Positions 1-7,090 of a stretch of 12,966 nt of DNA are shown here, in pieces. Source of the DNA: Bacillota bacterium (GTDB lineage Bacteria; Bacillota; Desulfitobacteriia; Desulfitobacteriales; Desulfitobacteriaceae); assembly GCA_023390635.1 (NCBI GenBank), contig JAEWCM010000164.1, positions 1 through 12,966 of the forward strand, given 5' to 3'. The position numbers and the translations under genes were made by a program. The notes beneath the pieces were generated by a model. The model ran no database searches. It was given only the letters and a program-made list of their open reading frames with translations, and was not told where the DNA came from. Position 1 is the first letter of the stretch, and each line of letters begins with the position of its first letter.

Positions 1-717
1 GAGGAAGGTGAGGTGCTTTGCATTTTAGGGGCTAACGGGGCCGGTAAGTCTACACTTTTCAAGTCAATTTTAGGGCTTATTCCCTTGATGGGCGGAGAGG
101 TCAGGGTCGATGACAGCAATATAGCAGGCTGGACAAGGGCCCAGGTGGCGCAGACCATCGGATATATACCCCAGGCCAGCGATCCTCCTTTTTCCTATAC
201 CGTAATGGACGTGGTTTTGATGGGGCGTACCGCTTATTTGGCTATATTCGAATCACCTAAAAAGGAAGATGAAGAAATTGCTTATGCCATCATCAGTCAG
301 ATGGGGATTGAAAAGCTGGCGGATAAGAAGTTTCTTGAACTTAGCGGCGGGGAAAAACAGCTTGTAATGATTGCCCGGGCTCTGACGCAGCAGCCCCGGA
401 TTTTGATCATGGATGAGCCGACGGCGGCCCTGGATTTTGGTAATCAGCAGCTCGTGCTGCGTCAGGTAAGCTCCTTGTCCCGGATGGGATTGAGCATTAT
501 TATGGCCTCCCATTTTCCTGATCATGCTTTTCTCTATTCTCACAAGGCTCTGCTTTTGAAGGACGGCGGTATTTATGCCGCAGGGCCTCCCGATGACGTA
601 GTTACCGTAGACAGCCTGAGGGACCTATATAAAGTAGATTCGAAAATTATTCATACAGGAATTAAATCACAAACCGGGCTGGGAAGCGATATCAAAGTCA
701 CTGTGCCGTTGTCTTAG
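1..717 (+). CDS. ABC transporter ATP-binding protein, FecE/BtuD type (5' partial)
   Basis: Cytoplasmic ATPase that powers a FecBCD/BtuCD-type importer for siderophores, corrinoids or similar metal chelates. The frame is open at base 1, so the gene starts upstream; the GTG at 13 is internal, because it lies only five codons before the Walker A motif. Visible in order: Walker A GANGAGKST (bases 28-54), a Q-loop 'IPQAS' near 166-180, the ABC signature LSGGEKQ (340-360), Walker B ILIMDEP (400-420), and an H-loop histidine in 'ASHFPDHAF'. About 238 residues are present, so only about 25 N-terminal residues are missing. It is clearly paralogous to the ATPase at 10588-11376 (same SHFPDHAF block, similar C-terminal extension) but diverged, so the duplication is old. 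Its permease is probably upstream of the window, although it could share the permease at 9557. The ligand cannot be told from an ATPase. Confidence 0.95.
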   Translation, partial: EEGEVLCILGANGAGKSTLFKSILGLIPLMGGEVRVDDSNIAGWTRAQVAQTIGYIPQASDPPFSYTVMDVVLMGRTAYLAIFESPKKEDEEIAYAIISQMGIEKLADKKFLELSGGEKQLVMIARALTQQPRILIMDEPTAALDFGNQQLVLRQVSSLSRMGLSIIMASHFPDHAFLYSHKALLLKDGGIYAAGPPDDVVTVDSLRDLYKVDSKIIHTGIKSQTGLGSDIKVTVPLS

Positions 718-742
718 ACCATAACAGAAGGGAGCATGAGGG

Positions 743-2062
743 ATGAAAAACGATCGAAAAAATAAAATCGTCTGCCCTTCCCCAACGTGCATTCATTGTC
801 CTTCACGCTGCCACCGGCAGCAGGACCATCCGCCGTCCCGGGACGAGGCTTTGGAGGTTCTGTTTGCAGAGGTCGAATTTACTTTGGAGATGGAATTTGT
901 GGCATTAAAAGAAAGTCTGGGGCGGGTGACGGCGGAAGAGACTTATGCCGCTTTTCCTGTTCCGGTAGCAGACGGAGCCCAGCACGATGGGATTATGGTG
1001 AACTGGGAGCAGGTAAAAACGTTGTTGAATAAGGGATACCAGGTTTTGGAGAAAAGGGAATTTTGCCTTTGCGCTATGGGGAATGTTCTGATATCACCGT
1101 TTGATACGGTAATCCCCTCAGAGCAGGTCAGATATTTGCCGGATGGAAGAGCAGAAATCTTGGCTTTGCCGGGTAAAGGACAGGGGATAGTAAAAAAGGG
1201 GAACAGTATCCGGGCAGGAGAGCGGCTCCTCCCTGAAAATTGCCGTCTGGTTCCGGCACATCTGAGTATTTTGCGCTTGGCCGGAGTGGAGAGGGTTCCT
1301 GTGTGGAAAAAGCCGCAGGTTGCCGTAATTCCCGTGGGAATGGATACGGTACCGCCGGGATGTCGACCGGGTGCCGGACAAACCGTGGAAGCAGATAGTA
1401 TTCTGATCGAGTCCATTATTAAAGAATGCGGAGGCGAGGCATGGACTGAACCGGTGGCAGAAGATAGTGAAGCTCTGATCAGTCAGGCCATTTCGTCTGT
1501 CATCAGTCACTGTGATTGCCTGGTACTGATCGGCGGTCTGGGAAGAAACGGTGCCCGTTATGGGGACTATACCGGAGAGGCGGTGGCCCGGCTGGGTAGG
1601 GTCTTAGTCCATGGCATGGAATTCGGTCCCGGCGGAAAACCTATGCTGCTGGGGGAGATCGGAGGGAAATGCGTGGTAGGAATTCCTGCCCCTCCCCATG
1701 CGGCCTTGACTCAGGCGGAGCAGTACCTGCCCGCTGTGATGGGGCGCTTTCTGCACTGTCCATGCTATGAAAGGCAGGAAATAGAGGTCAACTTGCCTAT
1801 AGACGGGCAGCGCCCCCTTCGTCCCAGTTATCATCCTCATGTTGGGCTTAAGTGGACAGAGGCGGGCTATGAGATGGTGCCAATTCGGATGGGGGATACG
1901 GTCGACTGTTTTGTCAATGCCACAGGGATTGTGACAGCATGGGAAGAGGAGAGTCAGCCTGAGAGGGCGGGAAAGGCACGGGTCCAGCTTTTATATGGAG
2001 AAGAGACCATCCGACGTCTTAGCTGTCGCTTGGCAACAGAGGTATCAATGCGAAAGCAATGA
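743..2062 (+). CDS. MoeA-like protein with N-terminal four-cysteine motif
   Basis: 439 residues. From about residue 32 it follows the MoeA (molybdopterin molybdotransferase) fold; true MoeA inserts molybdate into adenylylated molybdopterin. Matches seen by hand alignment to E. coli MoeA: an 'ALxxSLGRVTAEE' N-terminal block, Asp82 in 'QHDGI' at the place of catalytic Asp59, an Asp in 'GDYTG' (Asp259), and PGGKP followed by GIPAPP at the place of PGKP...GLPGNP. Several active-site positions differ: the GED of Asp142 reads GNS, and the TGDE block reads VGMD. Ahead of the MoeA part is a cysteine-rich extension, Cys11, 16, 19 and 23 (CX4CX2CX3C), which could hold Zn or an Fe-S cluster and is not part of ordinary MoeA. 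The ATG at 743 is preceded by GAAGGGAG at 727-734. Placed between the ATPase and a binding protein, it probably serves this locus rather than housekeeping Moco synthesis; that is inference. Confidence 0.85.
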   Translation: MKNDRKNKIVCPSPTCIHCPSRCHRQQDHPPSRDEALEVLFAEVEFTLEMEFVALKESLGRVTAEETYAAFPVPVADGAQHDGIMVNWEQVKTLLNKGYQVLEKREFCLCAMGNVLISPFDTVIPSEQVRYLPDGRAEILALPGKGQGIVKKGNSIRAGERLLPENCRLVPAHLSILRLAGVERVPVWKKPQVAVIPVGMDTVPPGCRPGAGQTVEADSILIESIIKECGGEAWTEPVAEDSEALISQAISSVISHCDCLVLIGGLGRNGARYGDYTGEAVARLGRVLVHGMEFGPGGKPMLLGEIGGKCVVGIPAPPHAALTQAEQYLPAVMGRFLHCPCYERQEIEVNLPIDGQRPLRPSYHPHVGLKWTEAGYEMVPIRMGDTVDCFVNATGIVTAWEEESQPERAGKARVQLLYGEETIRRLSCRLATEVSMRKQ

Positions 2063-2093
2063 TATAAACATCAAAACAAAGGGGAAGGGAAAA

Positions 2094-3221
2094 ATGAAAA
2101 AATTTAAAAAGGCAGTAACAGTCATGTTGTCTGCAGCCATGATTATGGGCTTGCTGGCAGGCTGCGGCACCAAAGGAACTGAACAGACAGGACAAAAAAA
2201 CGATAGTACGACACAGTCGGAAGAGAGAACGGTAAAAGATCTTTCCGGCAATTCCATTCAGGTTCCCGCCAAACTGAAGTCGGTAGCCATCACTTCATGG
2301 AAGGGAGCTTTCGAGATTTTTGTATTGCTGGGACACAAAGATCTTGTGACCAGCATGGCCGATACCACACGTTATGTATGGCTGCGCCAGATCTATCCTG
2401 AACTGGCCAATCTCCCTGATTATGGTTCCTTTGACAATGTTAAGGTTGAAGAGCTGGTGAAGGCGAAACCGGACATTATCTTTTCCCCGGAAGCAGCGAC
2501 AAAGATCAATCAGCAGATGCAGTCCCTGAAGCTTCCCGTTTATGTGGACGGTGTGACTTCCACCGGTGATCCGTATGAGGGAAATGATGCGGAGCTAATG
2601 GCTATTGCTGATTTGCTTGGGGAAAAAGATAAGGCTGAGGCTTACCAGAAATGGGAGAAAAAATGGCTTGATCTGGTAGCCGAGCGTGTGAAGGATATTC
2701 CCGATGCCCAGCGTAAAAAGGTTTTATGTCTGCGCAATTCGACTACAGAAGTCTTCAACAATATGAACATTTTAGGTCTGAGCGTGAAATTGGCCGGTGG
2801 AATTAATGTGGCGGAGAACGCTTTTTCCGATAAATTTTACAATCAGGTGGATGCGGAAAAAATCGTCAGTTGGAATCCGGACATCATCTTCCAGTATGCT
2901 GTCGGTTCTACAGGGAAGCAGCTCGTGACCCGCTATCAGGAGATGAGCGGCGACAGCCGTTTTTCCGGCATGAGCGCATTGAAGAATGGAGCTTTTTATA
3001 TTATGCCCAGCGGAATTTCCTTATGGGGAAGCAAGCTGGAAACTGCTTTAGGTGTTCTCACTTTGGCTAAGACCATGTACCCGGATAAGTTTAAGGATAT
3101 CAGCATCAAGGATGCGGCTAAAGATTTTTATTCTAAATTTATGAATTACACCCTCAAAGACAGCGATTGGGGCGTTATTGTCAACAATGCTACCGGGACC
3201 AAAACTTTGTCTCTAGAGTAA
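2094..3221 (+). CDS. ABC transporter substrate-binding lipoprotein (FepB/BtuF type) 1
   Basis: Lipid-anchored extracellular binding protein of a metal-chelate or cofactor importer, 375 residues. The N-terminus is a lipoprotein signal peptide: basic MKKFKK, a hydrophobic stretch, and the lipobox LAGC with Cys24 as the lipidated residue. A Ser/Thr/Gln-rich linker follows, and then the periplasmic-binding-protein type 2 fold with its usual opening 'RTVKDLSGNSIQVP', a first lobe ending in 'VKAKPDIIFSPEA', and a second lobe with 'VSWNPDIIFQY' and 'LWGSKLETALGVL'. The frame stays open upstream to 1995, but that would overlap the previous gene by 68 bases and bury the signal peptide; the ATG at 2094, behind GGGGAAGGG at 2081-2089, is chosen. 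It is paralogous to the binding protein at 11397 but clearly diverged, so the two may bind different ligands. Ligand unknown; the family takes up ferric siderophores, heme, cobalamin and, in some members, molybdate or tungstate. Confidence 0.93.
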   Translation: MKKFKKAVTVMLSAAMIMGLLAGCGTKGTEQTGQKNDSTTQSEERTVKDLSGNSIQVPAKLKSVAITSWKGAFEIFVLLGHKDLVTSMADTTRYVWLRQIYPELANLPDYGSFDNVKVEELVKAKPDIIFSPEAATKINQQMQSLKLPVYVDGVTSTGDPYEGNDAELMAIADLLGEKDKAEAYQKWEKKWLDLVAERVKDIPDAQRKKVLCLRNSTTEVFNNMNILGLSVKLAGGINVAENAFSDKFYNQVDAEKIVSWNPDIIFQYAVGSTGKQLVTRYQEMSGDSRFSGMSALKNGAFYIMPSGISLWGSKLETALGVLTLAKTMYPDKFKDISIKDAAKDFYSKFMNYTLKDSDWGVIVNNATGTKTLSLE

Positions 3222-3251
3222 AAGATAATAAAACCAAATCATGGATCGTGA

Positions 3252-3273
3252 CCGAGCTTTCGAAGAAAGTCGG
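3252..3273 (+). promoter_or_regulatory. Intercistronic hairpin ahead of radical SAM gene 1
   Basis: CCGA (3252-3255) pairs with TCGG (3270-3273), and CTTTC (3257-3261) pairs with GAAAG (3265-3269), around a GAA loop with one bulged G at 3256: nine pairs in all. The 3' arm touches the first bases of the G-rich ribosome binding site at 3272-3282. A run of seven T (3286-3292) lies 12 bases beyond the stem, too far for a normal intrinsic terminator. Possible roles are an mRNA-stabilising 3' end for the binding-protein message or a weak brake on translation of the next gene. Seen by eye; no folding energy was calculated. Confidence 0.4.
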
Positions 3274-3282
3274 GGAAGGGAG
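3272..3282 (+). promoter_or_regulatory. Ribosome binding site deciding the TTG start at 3291
   Basis: GGGGAAGGGAG ends 8 bases before the TTG at 3291. No in-frame ATG exists near the start of the homologous region, and the motif-bearing N-terminus begins at once, so TTG is taken as the start. Confidence 0.6.
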
Positions 3283-3290
3283 CTGTTTTT

Positions 3291-4322
3291 TTGGAACTGA
3301 ATGAAGTTCTGTTGGATGCCCTTAAACGCCCTGTTACCAGGGAGGAAGCCTTGTTTCTTTTTCAGAGTACTGAGACGGAAGAACACAAAACCCGTCTGTT
3401 CGAAACGGCACGAGCCGTAAGAAAGGCGGAAAGCGAAGACGTTTTCCGCTTTTCGGGCGGCATTGCCAGTGTTCTGCCCTGCCGGCTTCGTCCTCTCTGC
3501 AGTTATTGCCCTTACTGGCGAAAAATTGATCAGAAGCCGTTGCCTGTGGAAGCCATTGTGGCGGGTGCCCGTTATTTTCACAAGGAAGGGGTGAGGGAAT
3601 TCCATCTCAGCGGCGGGACAACACTGGGCAGCGAGGGGAAAGATGTGCTGGAGATTGTAAAAAGTATTTATGATGCCGGTCTGCATGATATGAAAATTAT
3701 GGTTAACTGTGGAGCGGCTATGAGCATTGATTCTATGAAACAATTGAAAGAATGGGGCGTCGTCAGTATCGGCGCAGTCTTTGAAATTACCAATCCGGAA
3801 GTCTTTAAAAGAGTCAAGCCGGGGGATGATTTGGAGAAAAAAATGCAGTTTGCCTGGGATATCCAAAAAGCAGGGTTGGCAATGAGTTCAGGGATGATGG
3901 CGGGACTAGGTCCCAGAGAGACCCGGTATGAGGACTATGTCAACACACTGTTTGATATTGCCCAATTCCCCCATTTAAACAGTGTGTATATCTCTAAATT
4001 TACTCCTGATCCGGTGCTTCCCATGTATGAATGGGAAGCCTGCTCAGAGGAAGAAGCTGCCCGGCTGGTTGCGATAGCCCGCTTGGTGTACCGATCCATT
4101 AATGTGACCACGGCGGCAGGATGGACGGAAGAAGAGCGCATTCAGGGCATGATGGCTGGGGCAGGAAACTCTTTATTTTCTCTGGCTGTCAATATGAAAG
4201 TGGATTATTGGCAGGGGAAACAGCAGGATGCCACTTTCAGCGATCAGAACATCGAATACCGTGATTCACGGCCTGCCAAACGAATCATGGCAGAACAGTG
4301 CGGATTTACCATCAGAGAGTAG
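3291..4322 (+). CDS. Radical SAM protein, BioB/HmdB-like, CX5CX2C cluster motif (copy 1)
   Basis: 343 residues, the usual length of the BioB/HydE/HmdB branch of radical SAM enzymes, which cleave S-adenosylmethionine at a [4Fe-4S] cluster to start radical chemistry. The N-terminus has the 'PVTREEALFLF' helix common in this branch. Cys64, Cys70 and Cys73 form CX5CX2C within 'PCRLRPLCSYCPYW', not the usual CX3CX2C; the aromatic residue after the third Cys is normal. The glycine-rich SAM-contact strand is 'FHLSGGTTLG' (about residues 104-113). Later blocks 'MVNCGAAMS', 'FEITNPEVFKRVKPGDDLEKK' and 'SSGMMAGLGPRET' fit the TIM-barrel strands of BioB-like proteins. From established knowledge, CX5CX2C is the signature reported for HmdB, which acts in [Fe]-hydrogenase cofactor synthesis; no other hmd/hcg gene is seen here. 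A paralogue begins at 12567. The start is TTG (see the ribosome binding site entry). Likely a cofactor-modifying enzyme; substrate unknown. Confidence 0.88.
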   Translation: MELNEVLLDALKRPVTREEALFLFQSTETEEHKTRLFETARAVRKAESEDVFRFSGGIASVLPCRLRPLCSYCPYWRKIDQKPLPVEAIVAGARYFHKEGVREFHLSGGTTLGSEGKDVLEIVKSIYDAGLHDMKIMVNCGAAMSIDSMKQLKEWGVVSIGAVFEITNPEVFKRVKPGDDLEKKMQFAWDIQKAGLAMSSGMMAGLGPRETRYEDYVNTLFDIAQFPHLNSVYISKFTPDPVLPMYEWEACSEEEAARLVAIARLVYRSINVTTAAGWTEEERIQGMMAGAGNSLFSLAVNMKVDYWQGKQQDATFSDQNIEYRDSRPAKRIMAEQCGFTIRE

Positions 4323-4354
4323 ATTCATAAAACAAAATCAGAGCAGATTCGGTT

Positions 4355-4362
4355 GGGAGTGG
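4355..4362 (+). promoter_or_regulatory. Ribosome binding site deciding the ATG start at 4368
   Basis: GGGAGTGG lies 5 bases before the ATG at 4368. The frame also has an earlier TTG at 4353 and GTG at 4359, but these fall before or inside this site, so the ATG is preferred. Confidence 0.55.
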
Positions 4363-4367
4363 GCAGA

Positions 4368-5063
4368 ATGAAGAAACAAAGAAACTATCTGGATTATTTG
4401 GATCTCATCAGGGTTCATCCCCTGTTTCATGGATTTAATGAGGAAGAAGTCCTGTATCTGCTTGATTACCTGTCAGCTGCAGTAGAGAGGATAGAGGCGG
4501 GAGACCCTATCAATACCGCGGACAGCCAGGCGGTTTCCCCCATTCAATCCGGTTGTATCCTTTCCGGCAGCGCCCAGCATGTTAAATACGATCTCTGGGG
4601 AAAATGCTCGATTTTGGATTATATTATGCCCGGGTATCTGTTTGGCTGTACCCATGCCTTTGCTGACGTGCATTATCATAATACCAGTATTCTGACTGTG
4701 AAATCGTGCATCTGTCTTTATTTGGATTTAAAAAAGCTGGATTTAAGGAAAGAAGACGGCTCTCCCGTTTTATCGCGGCTAGGTCTTAACATCATCAGGA
4801 TTTTATCCGAACGGGATTACCGGTTGTACCGCAGGCTGGATATGCTGGCACGGCGGACATTGCGGGAAAAGATTCTCACATATCTGTCCTATGTGCGGGA
4901 TGAGTATAAAAGCGACAGTTTTGATATTCCGTTTAACCGGCAGGAAATGGCAGATTATCTCTATGTAGAAAGGAGCTCTCTGTCTGCCGAGCTGGGGAAG
5001 CTTCGGCAGGAAGGGTGGCTGGAATTTCATCACAACCATTTTAGGATAAAAAGGCTAACCTAG
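4368..5063 (+). CDS. Crp/Fnr-family transcriptional regulator
   Basis: 231 residues, normal for the family. The N-terminal two thirds is a cyclic-nucleotide-binding-like beta barrel ('HPLFHGFNEEEVLYLL' is the usual opening; 'SILDYIMPGYLFG' the core). A dimer helix follows ('RRTLREKILTYLSYV'), then a C-terminal winged helix with 'FDIPFNRQEMADYLYVERSSLSAEL' as the helix-turn-helix. By hand alignment to E. coli CRP, the cAMP contacts are lost: Glu72 of 'GEL' is Cys94 and Arg82 is Asn105, so cAMP is an unlikely ligand. Instead there is a Cys/His-rich stretch, Cys94, His96, His102, His104, Cys114 and Cys116, plus Cys63 and Cys80, which could sense metal, heme or redox state (inference). The FNR-type N-terminal cysteine cluster is absent. 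It sits directly before the nitrogenase-like genes and probably controls this operon, although I could not find a clear palindromic operator inside the window. Confidence 0.88.
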   Translation: MKKQRNYLDYLDLIRVHPLFHGFNEEEVLYLLDYLSAAVERIEAGDPINTADSQAVSPIQSGCILSGSAQHVKYDLWGKCSILDYIMPGYLFGCTHAFADVHYHNTSILTVKSCICLYLDLKKLDLRKEDGSPVLSRLGLNIIRILSERDYRLYRRLDMLARRTLREKILTYLSYVRDEYKSDSFDIPFNRQEMADYLYVERSSLSAELGKLRQEGWLEFHHNHFRIKRLT

Positions 5064-5084
5064 AGGCAGTCGCAATTTAGGTGC

Positions 5085-5092
5085 GGAGGGAG
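5085..5092 (+). promoter_or_regulatory. Ribosome binding site for the NifH-like gene
   Basis: GGAGGGAG ends 9 bases before the ATG at 5102. The in-frame GTG at 5081 overlaps this site and is rejected; a second ATG at 5105 is an alternative only three bases away. Confidence 0.6.
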
Positions 5093-5101
5093 CGGATACG
5101 C

Positions 5102-5860
5102 ATGATGAGAGTGGCAATCTACGGCAAGGGAGGAATCGGCAAATCCACTACTACAGCCAATTTGGCAGTAGCCTTCGCTACGATGGGATACAAAGTGATG
5201 CAGATTGGCTGTGATCCGAAAGCAGATTCCACCCGGATGCTGACCGGCGGTACTCCCATTCCTACCGTACTGGAATTGCTGCGTACCAGGAAAGGTGATT
5301 TGCAGCTTCATGAAATGGTGCATGTTGGGTATGCTGGTGTGCTTTGCGTGGAAGCGGGAGGACCTTTGCCGGGAATCGGCTGTGCCGGACGGGGGATCAT
5401 CACGGCTTTTGAGATGTTAATGAAAAAAGGTGCCTATGATGTGTACCGACCGGATATTGTTCTTTACGATGTGCTGGGCGATGTGGTCTGCGGGGGCTTT
5501 GCCATGCCTCTGAGAGGGGAGTATACGGATACGGTGTTTATCGTAACTTCAGGAGAAATGATGTCTATGTATGCCGCATCTAATATCGTCCAGGCACTGG
5601 CCAATTTCCGGAGCAGGGACTATGCCCGCTATGGAGGGCTGATTCTGAACCGGCGCAATGTGGAAAAGGAAATCGAAAAGGTGCAGCAGCTGGCACAGGA
5701 GACCTGTGGTCAGATTAAGGCCGTCATTCCCCGATCAGAAAAAATACAGCTCGGCGAAGAAGAGGGCAAGACGGTGATGGAGCTTTTTCCTGGATCAGAG
5801 CTGGCAGAATGTTACCGCACGCTGGCCTTACGGATCTTTGAGGCATGCAAGGAGGAGTGA
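5102..5860 (+). CDS. NifH-like nitrogenase iron protein (group IV-type reductase)
   Basis: 252 residues; about 40 shorter than A. vinelandii NifH, mostly at the C-terminus. As a homodimer it should couple ATP hydrolysis to one-electron transfer from a bridging [4Fe-4S] cluster to the partner NifD/K-like complex. Seen: the P-loop GKGGIGKST (residues 8-16), switch I 'GCDPKADST' (36-44), Cys94 in 'GGPLPGIGCAGRG' matching cluster ligand Cys97, and Cys130 in 'DVLGDVVCGGFAMPLR' matching Cys132. The DxxGD switch II motif and Arg97 (the Arg100 docking/ADP-ribosylation position) are also kept. All electron-transfer features of an Fe protein are therefore present. It is one base away from the NifD-like gene. 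It resembles NifH/BchL/CfbC equally in motifs; the neighbours rule out chlorophyll synthesis and nitrogen fixation. Start chosen from the ribosome binding site at 5085. Confidence 0.95.
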   Translation: MMRVAIYGKGGIGKSTTTANLAVAFATMGYKVMQIGCDPKADSTRMLTGGTPIPTVLELLRTRKGDLQLHEMVHVGYAGVLCVEAGGPLPGIGCAGRGIITAFEMLMKKGAYDVYRPDIVLYDVLGDVVCGGFAMPLRGEYTDTVFIVTSGEMMSMYAASNIVQALANFRSRDYARYGGLILNRRNVEKEIEKVQQLAQETCGQIKAVIPRSEKIQLGEEEGKTVMELFPGSELAECYRTLALRIFEACKEE

Positions 5861-5861
5861 T

Positions 5862-7070
5862 ATGGACGAAAATCATCTTTTGTATTATATCCCCAACCGG
5901 GACAGAAAGAAGACCATTCTGCACATCCCTGAAAGTCATAACCTCCACATCTGTCCTCTGGCCTGCGGGCGCAGAAATGCCATCAGGGCTCTGCAAAACA
6001 GGGAAAAGGACCAGCATTCTTTTTTGTACATTACGGAAGAGGATGCCATTTCAGGAGAGTACGTGGAGAATATCGGTGCCGCCGTTGAAGAACTGCTTGC
6101 GCTGCTTGAGCCGACTCCTCGGGCTATTATTCTCCATTTTAACTGTATAGATGATTTTCTGGGCACCGATGAAAAGGCCCTTTTAAGACAATTGGGGCTT
6201 CGTTTTCCTTCTCTTCGTTTTATCGTATGCCGTGTCAATCCCATTGCCGCTGATGAAGGGGTTTCCCAGGGCATGCGGAAGCACCAGCAGATGTATGGAT
6301 TGCTGGAGTATACAGGAAAGAAAGATGATGGAATCAACATGATCGGCAATTATGTTCCCATTGACGAAAATAGTGAATTGTTTCCCGTGCTTACTGGCTG
6401 GGGAATCCACCGGGTAAGGCAGCTTTTTTCCTGCCGGACCTTTGAAGAATACCAGGCCTTGGCGGACAGCAGGCTGAATCTGGTGCTGATGCCGATGGGA
6501 AAACTGGCGGCACAGGATATGGCGGAGAGGCTGGACATCCCCTGGCATTTTAACCCGCCTGCTTATGATATGAACGAAGTGCTGGAGAACTATCGGAACC
6601 TGGCCAATATATTGGGCAAAAGTTGTCCTGATTTTCATCATGAGATAGCTGAGACTGCCCTGACCATCAAAACTGCAAGGGAGAAGGCGGGAAGTATTCC
6701 GGTGATTGTGGATTCTTCCGCTTCTATGAGGCCTTTTGCGCTGGCCAAGGCTCTTGACGGCTACGGCTTTTGTGTGGCGGCGGTTCTTGCTCCCCATGCC
6801 CCAAAAGATGACCTGGAAGATAGAGAATGGCTGAAATATCATTGTCCCCAGATTAAAGTGGTGCAGAGGGAAGGGGTTAAAGCGATAAGCGGTTACGGCT
6901 GGAGTCGGGAGTATATCGCTATCGGCCATGACTGTGCTTTTATCCTGAAGGCTAATCACTTTGTGGATATATTCAATGACGAGTCATTTTACGGGTTCCA
7001 TGGTATTCGGAAACTGATGGGGATGATCAGCAAAGCCTCTGGAACAAAAATACTCTGGAAAAGCACCTGA
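5862..7070 (+). CDS. NifD-like nitrogenase component 1 subunit (group IV type)
   Basis: 402 residues, far shorter than NifD (about 490). The ATG follows AAGGAGGAG at 5849-5857, one base after the NifH-like stop. Hand alignment to A. vinelandii NifD: Cys31/Cys35 in 'HNLHICPLACGRRN' fall at P-cluster Cys88 ('HGPVGCGQY...RRN'); Cys95 in 'HFNCIDDFLGTD' falls at Cys154 ('SECPIGLIGDD'); 'ADEGVSQGMRKH' matches 'FRGVSQSLGHH'; 'NMIGNYVPIDE' matches the 'VNIIGDY' block. The N-terminal region carrying Cys62 is absent. The FeMo-cofactor ligands are not kept: 'RLNLVLMPMG' puts Met210 at Cys275, and 'SFYGFHGI' puts Tyr377 at His442. So the subunit probably carries a simple [4Fe-4S] cluster at the subunit interface and binds an organic or metal-organic substrate in the FeMo-co cavity, as in BchN/B or CfbD. 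Substrate unknown. Confidence 0.9.
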   Translation: MDENHLLYYIPNRDRKKTILHIPESHNLHICPLACGRRNAIRALQNREKDQHSFLYITEEDAISGEYVENIGAAVEELLALLEPTPRAIILHFNCIDDFLGTDEKALLRQLGLRFPSLRFIVCRVNPIAADEGVSQGMRKHQQMYGLLEYTGKKDDGINMIGNYVPIDENSELFPVLTGWGIHRVRQLFSCRTFEEYQALADSRLNLVLMPMGKLAAQDMAERLDIPWHFNPPAYDMNEVLENYRNLANILGKSCPDFHHEIAETALTIKTAREKAGSIPVIVDSSASMRPFALAKALDGYGFCVAAVLAPHAPKDDLEDREWLKYHCPQIKVVQREGVKAISGYGWSREYIAIGHDCAFILKANHFVDIFNDESFYGFHGIRKLMGMISKASGTKILWKST

Positions 7071-7090
7071 CGGAAGGAGGCAGCCTGAAT

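Noticed and set aside
3252..3292. Intrinsic terminator after binding protein 1
   Set aside because: The T-run is separated from the stem by 12 bases that contain the ribosome binding site of the next gene, so classical termination is unlikely.
3213..3866. 217-codon open frame on the minus strand
   Set aside because: It is antisense to radical SAM gene 1, whose cluster motif and fold are clear; the antisense protein shows no family features.
3291..4322. Biotin synthase (BioB)
   Set aside because: The cluster motif is CX5CX2C instead of CX3CX2C, and no biotin gene is nearby.
6183..6959. 258-codon open frame on the minus strand
   Set aside because: It lies wholly inside the well-supported NifD-like gene, has no recognisable motifs and no convincing ribosome binding site; it is a shadow of the sense frame.
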